Shown: positions 25,003 through 36,973, numbered from the stretch's first letter. The stretch is DNA of 64,000 nucleotides from Phaeotremella fagi (GCA_001599715.1 BCHU01000003.1:682001-746000), one strand, 5' to 3'. A program made the numbers and translations. The notes: generated from the letters alone by a model not told the origin.

Positions 25003-28000
25003 TCAAGCCATTGACCAAGTTCCCATTTCACCACCCCCGTATCTTCTTAAATCCCATTCAACAACGCTTTTTTCAGTACCCGAATAAAGCCAATCTCCAC
25101 CTGGAGCAAAAGCGACACCAGCGATACCCCATGTCCCACCTTCTACTCCACTCCTACCCCGTCTCGATGAACTTGAGTTGGAGAATGATGATTCATTAGA
25201 TGAAGAGGTTGGAACGGGGAGTATGACGTGGGTGTTGAATGTTTTAGCGTCTATCATGTGGATGTTTGTGTTTTCCTTATGGGTTTGGATTAGATTTTAT
25301 ACCTTTTCATGAATGATTGATTTACCTCTGAGAACACCATTAAATCTCTGTCACTCCCCTCTGGACTGAATTTGACGACTCTCGCAGCTTCTCTTCCTGA
25401 CGTGCTACTTGCTAAACGAGCATCACCAGTCACGGGATCCACTAGCACCGGATATCCTTCTGCGTCAGGTGTTTCCCATGGTTGCGAAGAAGTAGAGGAT
25501 GACGACGTATGTCGTCGGCTTGATAGATCAGAAGTGAACGATGGAGGAGAGGACGGTGTTAATGAAGTGAAGAAAATTGCCAACGGTCGTGAAGAGCTAT
25601 CACAATTTAGTCGGAATCAAATGGACAAGAAAACTAGTCTTACCGGTGATCCCACACCGTTACTTGACCATCTACTAAAGTGTCAATATCGAATTCAAGC
25701 GATCGACGACAAAACTCACCTTGACTGGCTACAGCAAAATTTCGTCCATCTTTAGACCAAGAAGTTGAGAATCCATAGTCGGTGGCAGCTACATTGATCC
25801 CATTTCAGCAAAGCCCGACGAGTCACAACGAAGCACGTACCAGTGTAAACCGCGATCCGTCTGAAATCTCGTCCACCGTCAATAACCTCATGTAAGAAAA
25901 CATCGGTGGAATCTCCAACAGTTACCATCGTCTTCAAATCAGGTGATAAAGAAGCTGATGGACGTCAGCTGGTGGTCTACAATTCACCTCAGTACGTACA
26001 ATGATTGACAGCCAATTTAAACTGGGCTCCACCAGCTTTGATCAATTTTCTCTCTTCAGATTCAAAACTAGACAGTGTAGAAGTAGTGTCCCGCGGTGGC
26101 ACGTTGACACTTAACCCCACTAATCTTTGAAAATCTCTTCTTCGCCTTTCGAAGTCTGCCTGAACACCGTTATGATCGATGTACGATTCGATGCTTCCAG
26201 GGAGATGAGGAGGATGACTCGGTTCTCTTCCAGATCCCATTCGTCCTGAGCTTCCTATGTTGTCACCGAAGATACTGGAGGATGGTCTACGTGGTAGTCG
26301 ACCGACACCTTGACTCGAGGATGGATGAGAAATTGACGATGAATCGTGATTCACGTTGGCGTTGATACCTTCATTCATTCCTACAGAGTCCCAACCGAAA
26401 CTTGACCCGAATCGAGGTGGTGGTAAGACCGGTATAGGCGGTTGTTGATATGATGGATTACGAGGTCTAGCTGTGGATGACGATGATATATCGGCCATTC
26501 TCGAGGACGAAAATCGCGTTTCATAATTTTCGCTGGTTGATATTGTGGAAGTACTCTCAACCCTTCGAAGCGAGAACATCTTGATAGATTGGTCGTTGTT
26601 TGATATCAACAGTCGCGGTTCATCCAAACGTCTCCGAGCTTTTCTACTGCTACTAGATCGTCTAGTTCGTGGGGAAGAACCGTCGAGACTCTCACGACCA
26701 GCTCTGATTACAGATCTAGGTTGCGGCGTATTGTCGACTGCTGGAGGAATTGGTATCGTTCTGGATGTCACGTATTGTATGGGAGGTTGATTCAGTCTTC
26801 GATCAGGAATAGACGACGACATTGATTGACGACGATTTGCACTTGTATCCATCAAGTGTGGTCGATCTAGTGGTGAGAAGCTGGATCTGCGGGCGGTGAT
26901 TACTGTATCCGTCGTTGATCTGGTCGGACTGAGATGTGGGATCCTTGGAGCATGACGGAAAGCGACTGTATTGGGATAAGTTGCTACTGAGGAGACTGGA
27001 CTCCCAGCATATTCCTCTTCTTCAACTTCGTCCTCGTCTTCATCCTCGTCCTCCTCGTCCTCATCATCATCTTCCTCATCCACATCCATCATGTCTGCAT
27101 CCGCATCTTCTTCATTGTCATCTTGATCGTCATCTTCTTCCTCTTCCTCTTCATACATCGCTTCATCATGACCTCCGTGTTCATAAGCCTCATCCTCTAC
27201 ATTTTCTTCATACTCGTCCTCCTCTTTCTCCAAGAACGATTCGTGTATCCTTTCACCATCATATCCTTCTCCACCAGCGTTTTCTCCATAACTAGAGTCA
27301 GGGTCTCGACGTCCAATAAACCCAATCTTCTTCTCGACCTCTCTTCGTCTCCATTCATCCGGCCAGGCTGGTAAAATCAATAAAGAATTATTGATAGATC
27401 TCGACGGTAGAGTGACCGATAAGGTGAAGGGTTTTATATAAGGCTCGTCACTTTTCGAACGTTTATATGAAGGGGGGAGTGTTGTCATGTACAATTCACC
27501 ATGTTGGCCACCGCAAGCAAGGATCGATCGACTTATTGAGTTTCAGTTGTTAAACTTGACCGTTTTGACAGAAAGTGTGAACTTGACTTACCTAGCGGTA
27601 AGACAATTAGGTGTAAAAGTCAATTTAGCAAAAGGTCGAGTTGCACCAGTGATCTAAACATTGTTACGCTTCAGTAAAACCATTCTAAATCGAGATGTAA
27701 GAGGACTTACGGATCCCTTGTGAATTTCAGGCTCCACAAAATCCTCATAATAATCAAGTGGTGGTAACCATCGAGTCTCCTCTATTGAGCTTCCTTTAGG
27801 ATACAATACTCGTCCACGCTCTAACGGCAAGATTAGATCTCTGAGTTGAGGATGAACTATTGTTATTTTGGCTGAACGGACTGAAGACGGTTCAAGGGAG
27901 ATGTCACGAAGCTCTGACGAGCTTAGGAGGGAAGGTGGATCGCTGGATAGTAAGTTATCAGTATATGCTCAGCGTCCAATTATATCATCTTTCAGCCTTT

Positions 28001-28029
28001 GATGATAGGATGGAGACTCACCGGGTCAT
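25003..28029 (-). CDS. WD-like protein with DUF2415 domain
   Basis: This is an 862-residue protein. Exons (minus): 28029-28022, 27942-27711, 27653-27592, 27531-26000, 25954-25841, 25788-25720, 25671-25644, 25596-25326, 25275-25003. The N-terminal 100 residues (KITIVHPQLRDLI, GRVLYPKGSSIEETRW, KLTFTPNCL) and the C-terminal 280 (SLSPDLKTMVTVGDSTDVF, YGFSTSWSKDGRNFAVASQ, DGQVTVWDHRSS, NTNIHMIDAKTF) are blade-like and conserved. The last part fits the DUF2415 domain found at the end of fungal WD proteins. A disordered block of about 400 residues with a long Asp/Glu run (bases about 27010-27160) is inserted between them. The first coding exon is only 8 nt (MTR). The function is unknown. The predicted product belongs to a conserved fungal family. 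Confidence 0.8.
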
Positions 28030-28484
28030 TACGTTTGACCTCGCGATGGGTATAACCAAACGATTGAATTCAGGTTGAAAAATGCAGAAATTGCTTAATG
28101 TTGGGTGTCAATCTCCCCCGAGACACGAGACGATGGTGCTATAGATGAGATATCTGCTGTTGAAGTTAATGGATGACCAAGAAGAGGTATGTAGATATAA
28201 TGCTTGAACTTAGATTGTGTTAATGAAGGAAGGAGATCTTTGGTCTTATGATCCCATTGTAGGAGTACTCTTGGCTGTTGGTGGCGAAAGTTTGGCAACA
28301 AATTTACATTTTGAGGGGGTGCTGTATTGTATTCAGATCTTTGATTCAATTTATTTTACTGATATGCTATGTATGCTAATTTGCTTCCCACAAAAACAGA
28401 CTCGAAAAAATAAAAACCCCATAGTACTTGAGTAGATCACATTGGCTGGGAAATCATCATATCAGTATCAATCGCACTACCGCA
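28030..28484. other. Intergenic spacer
   Basis: It separates two genes on the minus strand and so should hold the promoter of the DUF2415 gene and the 3' UTR of the ERT1-type gene. No gene is supported. Confidence 0.45.
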
Positions 28485-30879
28485 CTAATGACTCACTATC
28501 CATTGTCCCATTATAGCAACGGGTACACCCCAGCTACCACTCAATCAGTTTTTGAAGATCACCAACGCAAAGCCAACTCACGCATCACGACGAATGGTAA
28601 CACTGAAACAGCATTTGATCTCTCTATACTCCTCTGTCCTAACCATCGACCCGTCATTCGTATCACCATCTAAAATTGAACCAGGTAAATTCAATTCCGG
28701 TACGGGTGCACCGGAATTCGAAGAGGCTCCATGAGCAGGAGTAAAAGTTCCCCAATTACTTCGTCTAGTTAGACTGACAGGAATCTTCAATGTACAAGTG
28801 GTGAGAATTGATCGTTGACCTGAATCAAACGCTATTTTACCGTATCCTTCCCAATATCTAACTGCGCTATCTTCGTTCATCAATTCGTAGACACACAATT
28901 GTCCATTTCGGAACATTGACGCTGGTATTCCTGTTAGTTTGGCGAATTCTTGGTTGGCCTTTTGAATTTCTCCCGTTCGACGCCAGATGCAGGATGGGGT
29001 GTGAATGGCTAAGAGGTGTCAGAATAATGACCCCATCTCCACCGAAACTCACAAGCTAAAGCCCTGTCATATTCCAACATAAGCCTTTCCATAGCTTCCT
29101 CAACAAAAACCAAATCAACATCCGTCAAGGTCCTGGCAATCTGCCTGAATTTCGGTCGGAACCCAGCTAAAGCAGCCAAGATCCTTCGACGAGACTCGGG
29201 TGATATACTAGAGCCGTATGCTGGCGTGGAAGTTGTCAAAGCTAGTCATGGATTAGCGCATATAATCAAACCAACCAAATGACTCACAAGTCATTCCTAA
29301 TTTATTCAACCTACTGCCAGGTTTTGTAGGACTGTTCGCAGCTGACCCAGCGCGACTCGTGTCTCCTTTCGGTGCAGCTCTACCACTCTCCATCCACTTG
29401 TTCATTCTCTCATAACCTTTGATATAGTCGTATGGTCTCAGTAAGCCAGCATCGTATTTTGCTTTGATAACCTGGGCTAAGCGCGAAGCTCGAGGTCCAC
29501 TGGGTTGATCTGCAGCAGCTAGGAGATACTTGTCCCTGCGTAGTATTAGAACATCCAATGAGAATCATTACTTACATTCTTGATACACCACTGAGTTCTG
29601 ACCCAACGACTTCTTTTCCTTTGCCTTTGTCGAGTGCTGCAGCTAGTAAAGCTGATTCTGAAGGTTTGATTTCCGGCACCTCTTCGACTACAGCTTGAGG
29701 TTGCAGATCCGTATTAGTCGCTGGATTGACCACTTGTGACAGGACATCAACGAATCCACCAGGTAACGATGGTACCTTTAACGACTTCAAGAAATCCCTA
29801 CGAAATTGGGTCAGACAAATCATTACAAGTTAATCCGACTCACGATAAAATCCCAAACTCGGCGTCATCTCCTGAACCACCCCAATTATTCATATTCAAG
29901 CTACCCAAAGCACCTAGATCTCCCCATTTGTTATTCGAATCATTCATCCCACTTCCATCTCCATAAGTCACTGGACCGGCGGTATCCGGAAGCAAAGGCC
30001 AGGCAGGTGAGAAATTGTTGTTGTTTGTGTACAGGGATGAAGAAAGTTGAGGATTTGACGAAGAAGATGGGAACCCTTGGTTGATTAAATTGGTTGAATC
30101 GCCATCCATAGAGAGTATCGGAATTGACGGTTGTGAAGGTGAAATTGTGCTACTTTGACGCAGCTCTTCTTTCGATGATTCATTTTTCCTGTTTGATTTT
30201 ACTCCGTTCTTGCTATCCGATTTCGTATGATGCGCAGATGGCAGTAGAGGTGGTGAAACGTTTTTACATAAATGGCCGATTTCCCGTTTGATACTGCACT
30301 TGTTTCAGCTTGTCACTCCCCAACAACACAGTCTCACACGACTGGGGATAGTATCTCCAAGAAAGATTCCAGCAAGGAAAGTCAACTCACCATCTCTCAC
30401 AAGGTCTCCCACCTTCGCAGACCATATGACTAGTCCCAGAGGTCAGTTAAGAATAGACCGAATGATTAGATAAGAACCCACCTTCTCCGACAATACAGGC
30501 AAGCTTTTCCAACCTTCCTTTTCGTTCTCTTCTCTTTACCCCTTTTATCACTTTCCTCAGCGTCGGCGTCTGATTCACTGATCCATGTCTTATCTTCGAT
30601 TACATTTGATATGGGTCGTTTACGCGAATCGAAAGAGGTGTTGTTGTTCATTGTTGTCGACTGCGTAAAATTGACTGGTCTCTGAGTCAATTTATCGTTC
30701 TCAGTCAAACGTCGGGTATATTCTTCCAGTGTTCTTGTGTTGGATATTAAATAGTTGCTCTGAGATTTAGGTGGGGGTTGAGGATGTAAAGATGGGATAA
30801 TAGGGGTGGTTCGTTGTAGGTTGTTGACACTGTTGAGATTCGATTTTATTGATATTGAGTTGTGATTTACCGAACCCAT
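28485..30879 (-). CDS. ERT1: Zn2Cys6 regulator of gluconeogenesis, ERT1/AcuK type, with PAS domain
   Basis: This is a 673-residue nuclear activator of the Ert1/Rds2/AcuK/AcuM group, which turns on gluconeogenic genes during growth on non-fermentable carbon. Exons (minus): 30879-30482, 30429-30391, 30293-29844, 29797-29576, 29535-29288, 29241-29053, 29008-28582, 28533-28485. The zinc cluster KACLYCRRSHMVCEG, GRPCERCIKREIGHLC carries the typical His-Met signature of this group and spans three exons. A middle region (RPYDYIKGYERMNKWMES) and DVDLVFVEEAMERLMLEYD lead into a PAS-like domain (IWRRTGEIQKANQEFAKLTG, VYELMNEDSAVRYWEGYG). The short last exon (GVPVAIMGQW) completes the conserved end. The assignment to the group is firm; which paralogue it is remains open. 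Confidence 0.9.
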
Positions 30880-30928
30880 ATTGAATTAAGCATAGGGTAA
30901 TATAGTTACGAGATCGATGAAATTATGA

Positions 30929-31141
30929 ATGATATCACACGGTAATCACCATTCTACGGCTATGCACAAAAGAATCAAGAGAGTGTTTGAAATTTATATC
31001 CCTCTTTCCAGAGAAATCCATTGGACAACGACTGGTGGGACGATTAATGAGAACCTTGACCCTAGTAGTCTGGAAAGCACTGGATGGAGTTGGAATGGAG
31101 CTACCAGCCAATGGAAATCTTATGGATTGAATATGGATTGA
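30929..31141 (+). CDS. Doubtful small protein, 70 residues
   Basis: The ATG-led frame MISHGNHHSTAMHK continues through YIPLSREIHWTTTGG and GWSWNGATSQWKSYGLNMD. The Trp/Gly-rich end is not typical of random sequence in this base composition, but the length is short and no splice structure or homology is recognised. It starts 50 bp from the ERT1-type start on the other strand, so it could also be part of that gene's leader region. It may be a chance frame. Confidence 0.25.
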   Translation: MISHGNHHSTAMHKRIKRVFEIYIPLSREIHWTTTGGTINENLDPSSLESTGWSWNGATSQWKSYGLNMD

Positions 31142-31150
31142 GTTATTTGT

Positions 31151-31543
31151 ATGAATCTACAAGTCAAAAATAACAGATTAACAACGAGAAATACAAATCC
31201 TAAGCGATTATTTGTATTTTCGGATAAATCCACCGACCAAACCGGACGAGTTGTTGCGGTTGGTATTTGGCAGTATCTTGAATCTTCGAGAAGATATTCG
31301 TCCTTGATCATTGATTTGCTCCAGCCTCATCAACGACCACCTTACAGACTGTTACCAGATTGTATTACCGCTCTAAGAGTCTTATTAGAATTTTCACTTT
31401 TGAAAGAGAATTGCCGACGCATTGGCACTAAAGCGATAAGTGATCAGAGTGAGACAATGAATGCCACGAAGTCAATGATCATGCTTTCTTTTGTTTCTTC
31501 CTTCCTTTTTCATTCTTGTCTTTTTCATTTAAAACGAGTGTAA
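31151..31543 (+). CDS. Doubtful small protein, 130 residues
   Basis: An ATG-led frame (MNLQVKNNRLTTRN) follows the previous frame after 10 bases. The middle (VVAVGIWQYLESSRRYSS, LLPDCITALRVLLEFS) looks protein-like; the end is a hydrophobic run (SFVSSFLFHSCLFHL) that could equally be T-rich noncoding DNA. No domain is recognised. Confidence 0.25.
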   Translation: MNLQVKNNRLTTRNTNPKRLFVFSDKSTDQTGRVVAVGIWQYLESSRRYSSLIIDLLQPHQRPPYRLLPDCITALRVLLEFSLLKENCRRIGTKAISDQSETMNATKSMIMLSFVSSFLFHSCLFHLKRV

Positions 31544-31735
31544 GTGCATTATTGGAGATCCATTGTAATACCTTTGTTACATTGACTCGTTAAATGTTGA
31601 GAAGGATAATTGCCTTCCAAAGACTGAATAAAGCAGACTATTTCATTACCTCGTATTTCCCATTTTGTCTTTATTTCTTTCCCACTATACTTATTCAGAA
31701 AGAATGAATTTTCTCTATCAACGCCTACCTACAAG

Positions 31736-32182
31736 ATGTCCAAACAAGACGAGTTCAAAAGCCTCACCGAAAGCACCCGTTTCGAATTCCGACGGGCACT
31801 GACGCAAGATGAGATTGAACATCACCTTCAAATTTCGAAAGATCTCAAAACCCTCCAAGACCTTCTTTTCTCAGATAAAGAGACACTCAAACATCATAAT
31901 TGGAGTGTCAAAAAGACCTTAGGTGAAGCAAGAGTCGAAATCGAAAGGAAATTTGCGATGACCGAGCGCGAGAAGGAAGAGTTTCTATCACCTGAGTCAA
32001 ACGATCCTTTTGGATGCTGCTATTGGTTAAGCGGTATGTCTAGTTGGCGTGGTATTCTGGTCAATTATGGGGAGGAATTGTACAAAGAACCCACAAGCAA
32101 CATTAGCTTGTTGACTAAAAAGATCAAGTCTAAGTTTGAGAAAGGTTCGATGTCAGAGTCGGGAGATGAGAATGATTCATAA
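31736..32182 (+). CDS. Orphan small charged protein, 148 residues
   Basis: This is an intronless frame from ATG to TAA with a strongly charged, mostly helical product. It starts MSKQDEFKSLTESTRFEFRR, has a predicted coiled stretch (IEHHLQISKDLKTLQDLL) and a short Trp/Gly patch (CCYWLSGMSSWRGILVNYG), and ends in a Lys-rich then acidic tail. I do not recognise the family. The codon pattern and clean start suggest a real gene. The opening MSKQ resembles the MSEQ start of the small paralogues at 59-64 kb, but the rest does not align, so I keep them apart. A GTACTCGTAC motif follows the stop by about 10 bases. Confidence 0.6.
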   Translation: MSKQDEFKSLTESTRFEFRRALTQDEIEHHLQISKDLKTLQDLLFSDKETLKHHNWSVKKTLGEARVEIERKFAMTEREKEEFLSPESNDPFGCCYWLSGMSSWRGILVNYGEELYKEPTSNISLLTKKIKSKFEKGSMSESGDENDS

Positions 32183-32634
32183 ACGTGTTGTACTCGTACA
32201 TATTGTAGATAAGCTATATTCCACTGCTAGGGCGAATGAATCAGATCGTGAATTACTATGAGTGCAATGACCAAGGTAAAGATACACATTGCTTGTAAAA
32301 GCCTACTGTGACACAGGACTAACGACAGTTTATCGCCTTCCTTTCAGGCTTAAATGTATTTGATACCCCGCTCTCAAATTGTCATAAAGAGACCATAGAT
32401 ACAGTATTTCCCGATCATTTCATTCGGAAATATTTCAAGTTGTAACTCTTTTCATAATCGTAAGAGTCGAGAGTTTTCAAACTGCGAAATATCGCCAGTG
32501 GTATCAACCATTTCAATGACAAGCCAAGAGATTCAGATTGTTTCCCTATCTCGATATATATATTACGAAACTGAATTACCGTCTGTCACCCTAACACCTA
32601 TCATATACAGAAGTCAGACGTTAAATATCTCAAT
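32183..32634. other. Intergenic spacer
   Basis: AT-rich spacer between the two orphan genes. It contains a TGTACTCGTACA palindrome-like site at 32190-32201 and nothing coding. Confidence 0.45.
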
Positions 32635-33057
32635 ATGTTTTTAGACAGTGATTTTATCACCTCAAGACACAACTTGATGAAGGATACGTATCTCACTCTG
32701 TCAAATCGTCAACAACGACTGTTCACCGTACACCAAACAAAACGATACTCACCTTCCCATCGAGAACAGCTCGACTCGAAACGTAGTAATATCCAAACGT
32801 TTTCAGAACGGCTAAGTAAAGAGTTCGAAGATCATTTCAGAGCGTCAAATGAACCTGTGGATGAAAGTGACGGAACTGTAGATAGGGCGCTGACATCTTC
32901 GATGGCTCATTGGAAAGAAGAGTTAGATGCTTATGAGATAGAAGTGAACAGGCAAGAAGGGTGGTTCAGGATTACAACTCATACTATGATTGATGACATT
33001 AGATCTATCTACGAGGAGGTTGAAAAGTCATGGAAAGTAGATCGGAAATTAATCTAG
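32635..33057 (+). CDS. Orphan small helical protein, 140 residues
   Basis: This is an intronless frame from ATG to TAG. The product (MFLDSDFITSRHNLMKDTY..) is rich in Glu, Arg and Ser and is probably all helical. A likely coiled region is FSERLSKEFEDHFRASN, and a Trp-bearing half follows (MAHWKEELDAYEIEV, SIYEEVEKSWKVD). No known domain is recognised and no clear similarity to the gene at 31736 is visible. Position beside another orphan gene, in a stretch free of conserved genes, suggests lineage-specific content. Confidence 0.55.
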   Translation: MFLDSDFITSRHNLMKDTYLTLSNRQQRLFTVHQTKRYSPSHREQLDSKRSNIQTFSERLSKEFEDHFRASNEPVDESDGTVDRALTSSMAHWKEELDAYEIEVNRQEGWFRITTHTMIDDIRSIYEEVEKSWKVDRKLI

Positions 33058-33405
33058 AGTCTGAAAGTGTGCTTGCTACAACTTTTCACTAGGCATGAAA
33101 TAGATAGATGAATTACTTTCTTTGGCATCTTGAATGCAGATTTCTGCCACTTGTACTGGTATCGTACAGTATCTTCTGCCGAACTGCAAGCCCTTTACTC
33201 ACTCCTTTTGACACAAAGAGGTCTTCTGACAGTTCATTTTCTACTGAATAGATCTCTACTCACGGAATGTTAAACAAAATTGACGAGTGGTCATCAATTA
33301 TCATAAACTAATAGCTACAAGATGATTAATCTAGATATAAAAGAGGTCTACAAAAGATCCAAAAACAACAACGATTATTATAAAGCCATAACGACCTGGT
33401 AAAAT
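33058..33405. other. Intergenic spacer, convergent ends
   Basis: Converging 3' ends of the orphan gene and MRS2. T/A-rich, with no coding signal. Confidence 0.45.
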
Positions 33406-35493
33406 CTAATCCTTTGCCCATTTCTTCCCACCCCTACCCCATTTCCAATCAGCTCTCTCCCAATGCGTCTCCTTATCCCACGAACCATCTTCCCGTCCTT
33501 CCAATTCCTTACATCGCAAAGCGTCCAGAGCCCTAGCAGCGTCCGCCCGATCTAACCACATCGGTCCACCCAATCCAGTTCTCGTAACATCAATGTGAAT
33601 CGTAGGGTAATCAGTCCTCTTTCGACGTATAATATCCCATATAGTCCTTCTAGCTTGCGATTTTGCAGTGGCCGACGCATTGGTTCTAGCTTGCATTCGA
33701 GCTGTTTTTTGTTCCAGTCGTAATTTCTTTGCGGCGACGGCGGCCATATGTTGATTAGGATAGAAGACGGCTTTGGTAGGATCCCAGAGATGACTGGTCA
33801 TGTATTGTCCTAATGATTGAGGACCTCTTCCAGAGAGCGCTACTCTTCTAACACGACGCAATACTTTCATTCCACCCAAGAAGATGATGAAACCGAGGAG
33901 TGAGGCCGTGGTTGTGACGATTATAAAAGCATAAGGTGATTGTTCGAGTTGAGTCGATAACTGTTGGGTTAGGGTTTGACTTGTAATGTAAAACCTACAT
34001 TCATTCCGAACAATCCTGCGACTAGAGCACCACTTCCAATACCCAAGGTAGCCATCGAAACCTTGATATCCAAAGCCAACAAAGCGTTGCGTCCAGAATC
34101 CAACATGAGCTCGGCAATTTCCTGAGTAGATTGCATGTTCATCTAAAGAGAGTCAGTTACAGTGTCTCGCCCACCAGAAGCTGAACTTACAACGGTGGTA
34201 TCCACTTCACTAACGATTTCTTCTACTTGTTTCGTAAAACTTTCCAGCAACAACTCCAGTTGTTCGTGATCATGTAAACCTCTAGGTTTCCCCTGCAATC
34301 GAGCAGTAACATACATTGCCGACAAATCCTCATCTGAACGTATGGGTCAGGTATGAAAATAGTTATAAAGCTGAGGCTCACCTGACTCCAATACCTCCTC
34401 CACAGCCCGTTTCACATATCTCGCTCTACTCTGAAATCCCACTATCCTTCGTGAATAATGTAAAAGCCTCTTCAAATTATCTCTATTAATGTCATCCTCC
34501 AAATCAGCCAAAAGGTCATTAACCAATCGTCTAGTCCACGTCATCTCCTCTTCAAGAGCGTTAGCGGTTGAAACGAGGATCGATTCGAGTGCACTACAAA
34601 CAGTCAATTTGAGTCAAGTTGACGAAGAGTAACATACCGATGCTCATAACCCAAGCCAACTTCTTCCTCACTTCCCTCCTCAGCATCAGCTCTAGCGTTC
34701 AACCCAGCCCTGATATTCTTTTCCAAATGCGATTTAAACCTCCTCTGAACCTCTGATTCCTGAGTTCCGGCCGTATCGAAAATGATAACCCTATCCGGTT
34801 TGATGAGTGCACGAATGTGTAGCATCGATATGAGAATACATGTTCTGCGAGTTAGGATTAATGGAACGAGATTAGGCGATAAGGAATCGAGTTTACGTAG
34901 ATCTCGAGGCTGGCTTGTGAGTTTGATGTCAGAAGGATGGGACTTACATCGAGATCGTGTTCTTTACATAGTTCAGCTTTTTTATATCTTCCCTCTTCAG
35001 CTGTCCAATTCCCTTCTGCATCCAAGATTGAACCTAGGAATAAGTACCAGGTCAGAATTCACCACTCACATCTCAAACTCAATTCCCCCGCTTTATCCAT
35101 CAAACTATCAAGATACCTCTCCTTCCTCTCCCGTCTTTTACCATCTTCATTCCCAACCTGAGGTTCATTTGAAGGGGTTTCATCAATCTCAACACCAGCT
35201 TCCCCATGATCGATTAAATGAGCGCCACTTTGGACACTTGATTGTGCTTGTTGTTGTTGTTTAGGTGGTGTTGACGGTATGGGCGGTACATACGGTATCT
35301 GTGGACTGGGATCTGATGCTAGAGGTTCATATGAATGTTTCCAATACGATATATTCCTTGGAGTAGTTGATTTCGAAGAACGTAAAAGGGGAGTTCCGCG
35401 AATTGGGAATCGGACTGAATTTCTCTTTATCGATCCTGATTCGGGGGAATAAAACGATTGCAGGATGCTCTTCAGGGGACGGTTTTTGGACAT
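33406..35493 (-). CDS. MRS2: Mitochondrial magnesium channel, CorA/Mrs2 family
   Basis: This is an inner-membrane Mg2+ channel that feeds the mitochondrial matrix. Exons (minus): 35493-35070, 35033-34948, 34909-34638, 34593-34382, 34333-34191, 34142-33999, 33960-33406, giving 611 residues. The matrix part has DPRDLRKLDSLSPNLVPLIL, LHIRALIKPDRVIIFD and a long helical section. The pore signature GLFGMN ends the first membrane helix (GIGSGALVAGLFGMN), with an intron placed directly after the Asn codon. The second helix is AFIIVTTTASLLGFIIFLGG. The C-terminal tail of about 150 residues is longer than in yeast Mrs2 and Arg/Lys-rich. The N-terminal 140 residues are Ser/Pro/Gln-rich after a basic targeting start. 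It is divergent from CAP2. Confidence 0.95.
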
Positions 35494-35735
35494 GCTGACT
35501 AGCAGCTTTTGAGTTGTGTTTTTACAGTTGTGTCGAGATAGATGTACAATGTTTAAACCATTATCGGAAAAAAGTCAACTCTAAAAACGTTTCAACTCGG
35601 TAAAATGACGTGTACTAACAATACCGTCGTCATTGACACAGTGCTTTAACAAGGAACGATAACGATAACAACGACAGTGATAGCGACGACGACCACAACG
35701 ATAGCGTAACGAGATTCAATCAAGACTAGACTATA
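35494..35735. promoter_or_regulatory. Divergent promoter between MRS2 and CAP2
   Basis: A 242-bp gap between opposed ATGs, with ACAACGA/GATAACGA-type repeats at about 35655-35705 upstream of CAP2. Confidence 0.55.
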
Positions 35736-36845
35736 ATGGCAGAACAAGATCGTGAGTTGTCGAAGATATCTTATAACATCAATCCCAGCTCACCCTCACA
35801 GAATTCGAATCCCTGCTTGATCTCCTTCGACGACTCCCACCAACAAAAGTCGAAGAGAACGTCAATGCCCTCTGTGACATAGCCCCAGAATACGCCGACG
35901 ATCTCCTAGGAAACGTCGATCAACCGTTGAAAGTCTTGACTGATCCCAGCAGCGGGAAAGAATTCTTGGGATGCGATTACAATCGTGATGGAGATAGTTT
36001 CAGGTATGTCCTCTTTGTCGTCTATTAGATACTGACCATCTTGAAGGTCACCCTGGTCAAATAATTATTTACCAGAATCAACATCCGGTCCATCACCTTC
36101 ACCTAAACTTCGTGAACTTGAGATCTCACTTAACACTGCTTTTGATACCTATCGAGAAATGTATTTCGAGGGTGGGGTTAGTAGTGTTTATCTATGGGAT
36201 TTGGATGATGATGTCGGAAACAATGAAATGAGTTTTGCCGGTGTGGTTTTATTAAAGAAAAGTAGGTTGACAGTGGTAGCGGGAAGCTGACTCTTAGCTT
36301 TGACACCTGAGATCAATCCAAATTCACCTTCGCCACCATCAGGTTCATGGGATTCATTACACGTCTTCGAATGTCATGAAAGAGGTCGATCTGCCAAATA
36401 TAAATTGACATCTACGGTGATGTTGGTTCTAGAAACTAAAACCAAAGCGAAAGCAGAGATTAAAGGTGTTGAAACGGTTGATGGTGATGGAAGTGTTATT
36501 TTAAGTGGAAGTATGACCAGGCAGGTGGGTTGAAATTTAATTATTGTTTTCAGGTTCAGAGTTGATATGAAATACCCTCCAGGCCGAGGTCGATTATCCA
36601 TTAACAACATCTGCTGGACATATCCCCAACGTCGGAAGAATGGTCGAAGACATGGAGTAAGTAATCGATCTGATTTCAAGCTAACTTGCAACAGGATCAA
36701 AATGCGTAACCTCCTCTCATCAGTTTATTTCGGCAAAACCAAAGACGTGATCAACGAACTCAGAAGTCAAAGTGGATTAGAAGCTAAAAGTCGTGAAGAT
36801 CTTTTCAGAGCTGAACTAGCTGGAAGATTGGGTGGTAGAAAGTGA
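35736..36845 (+). CDS. CAP2: F-actin capping protein beta subunit
   Basis: With the alpha subunit it forms the heterodimer that caps actin barbed ends, at cortical patches in yeast. Exons: 35736-35751, 35802-36003, 36047-36261, 36298-36524, 36583-36656, 36695-36845, giving 294 residues, close to the usual size. Conserved stretches are [84 protein letters not shown] and [17 protein letters not shown]. The first exon is 16 nt (MAEQD). A Pro/Ser insert sits in [20 protein letters not shown]. The assignment is firm. Confidence 0.97.
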
Positions 36846-36973
36846 TCGTGATAGTAATCATGATCATAATTGAAATGGTTGTTTGATAGTGTACAGTGTA
36901 CTCGTACAAGAACATGCATGACTTTACGTTAAACCATCTACTAAAACTACAAATCTCATCTCCTAACTTGACT

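Larger units (their letters stand above)
30880..31735. other. Weakly coding spacer with two doubtful small open frames
   Basis: It follows the divergent start of the ERT1-type gene. Two frames on the plus strand are intact (30929-31141 and 31151-31543) and are listed separately at low confidence. Neither shows a known domain. The last 180 bases are T/A-rich and serve as leader for the gene at 31736. Confidence 0.4.

Noticed and set aside
26936..27295. Plus-strand frame rich in Pro, His and Leu opposite the DUF2415 gene
   Set aside because: It is the complement of the Asp/Glu-coding run and has no conserved features.
31736..32182. Orphan gene considered as a sixth member of the 59-64 kb family because of its MSKQ start
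   Set aside because: It has no intron and lacks the W[IL]xE core and the late Cys-bearing end, so the shared start is probably chance.
36262..36297. Short intron of CAP2 considered as possible coding insertion
   Set aside because: It contains a stop in frame, and removing it restores the capping-protein sequence.
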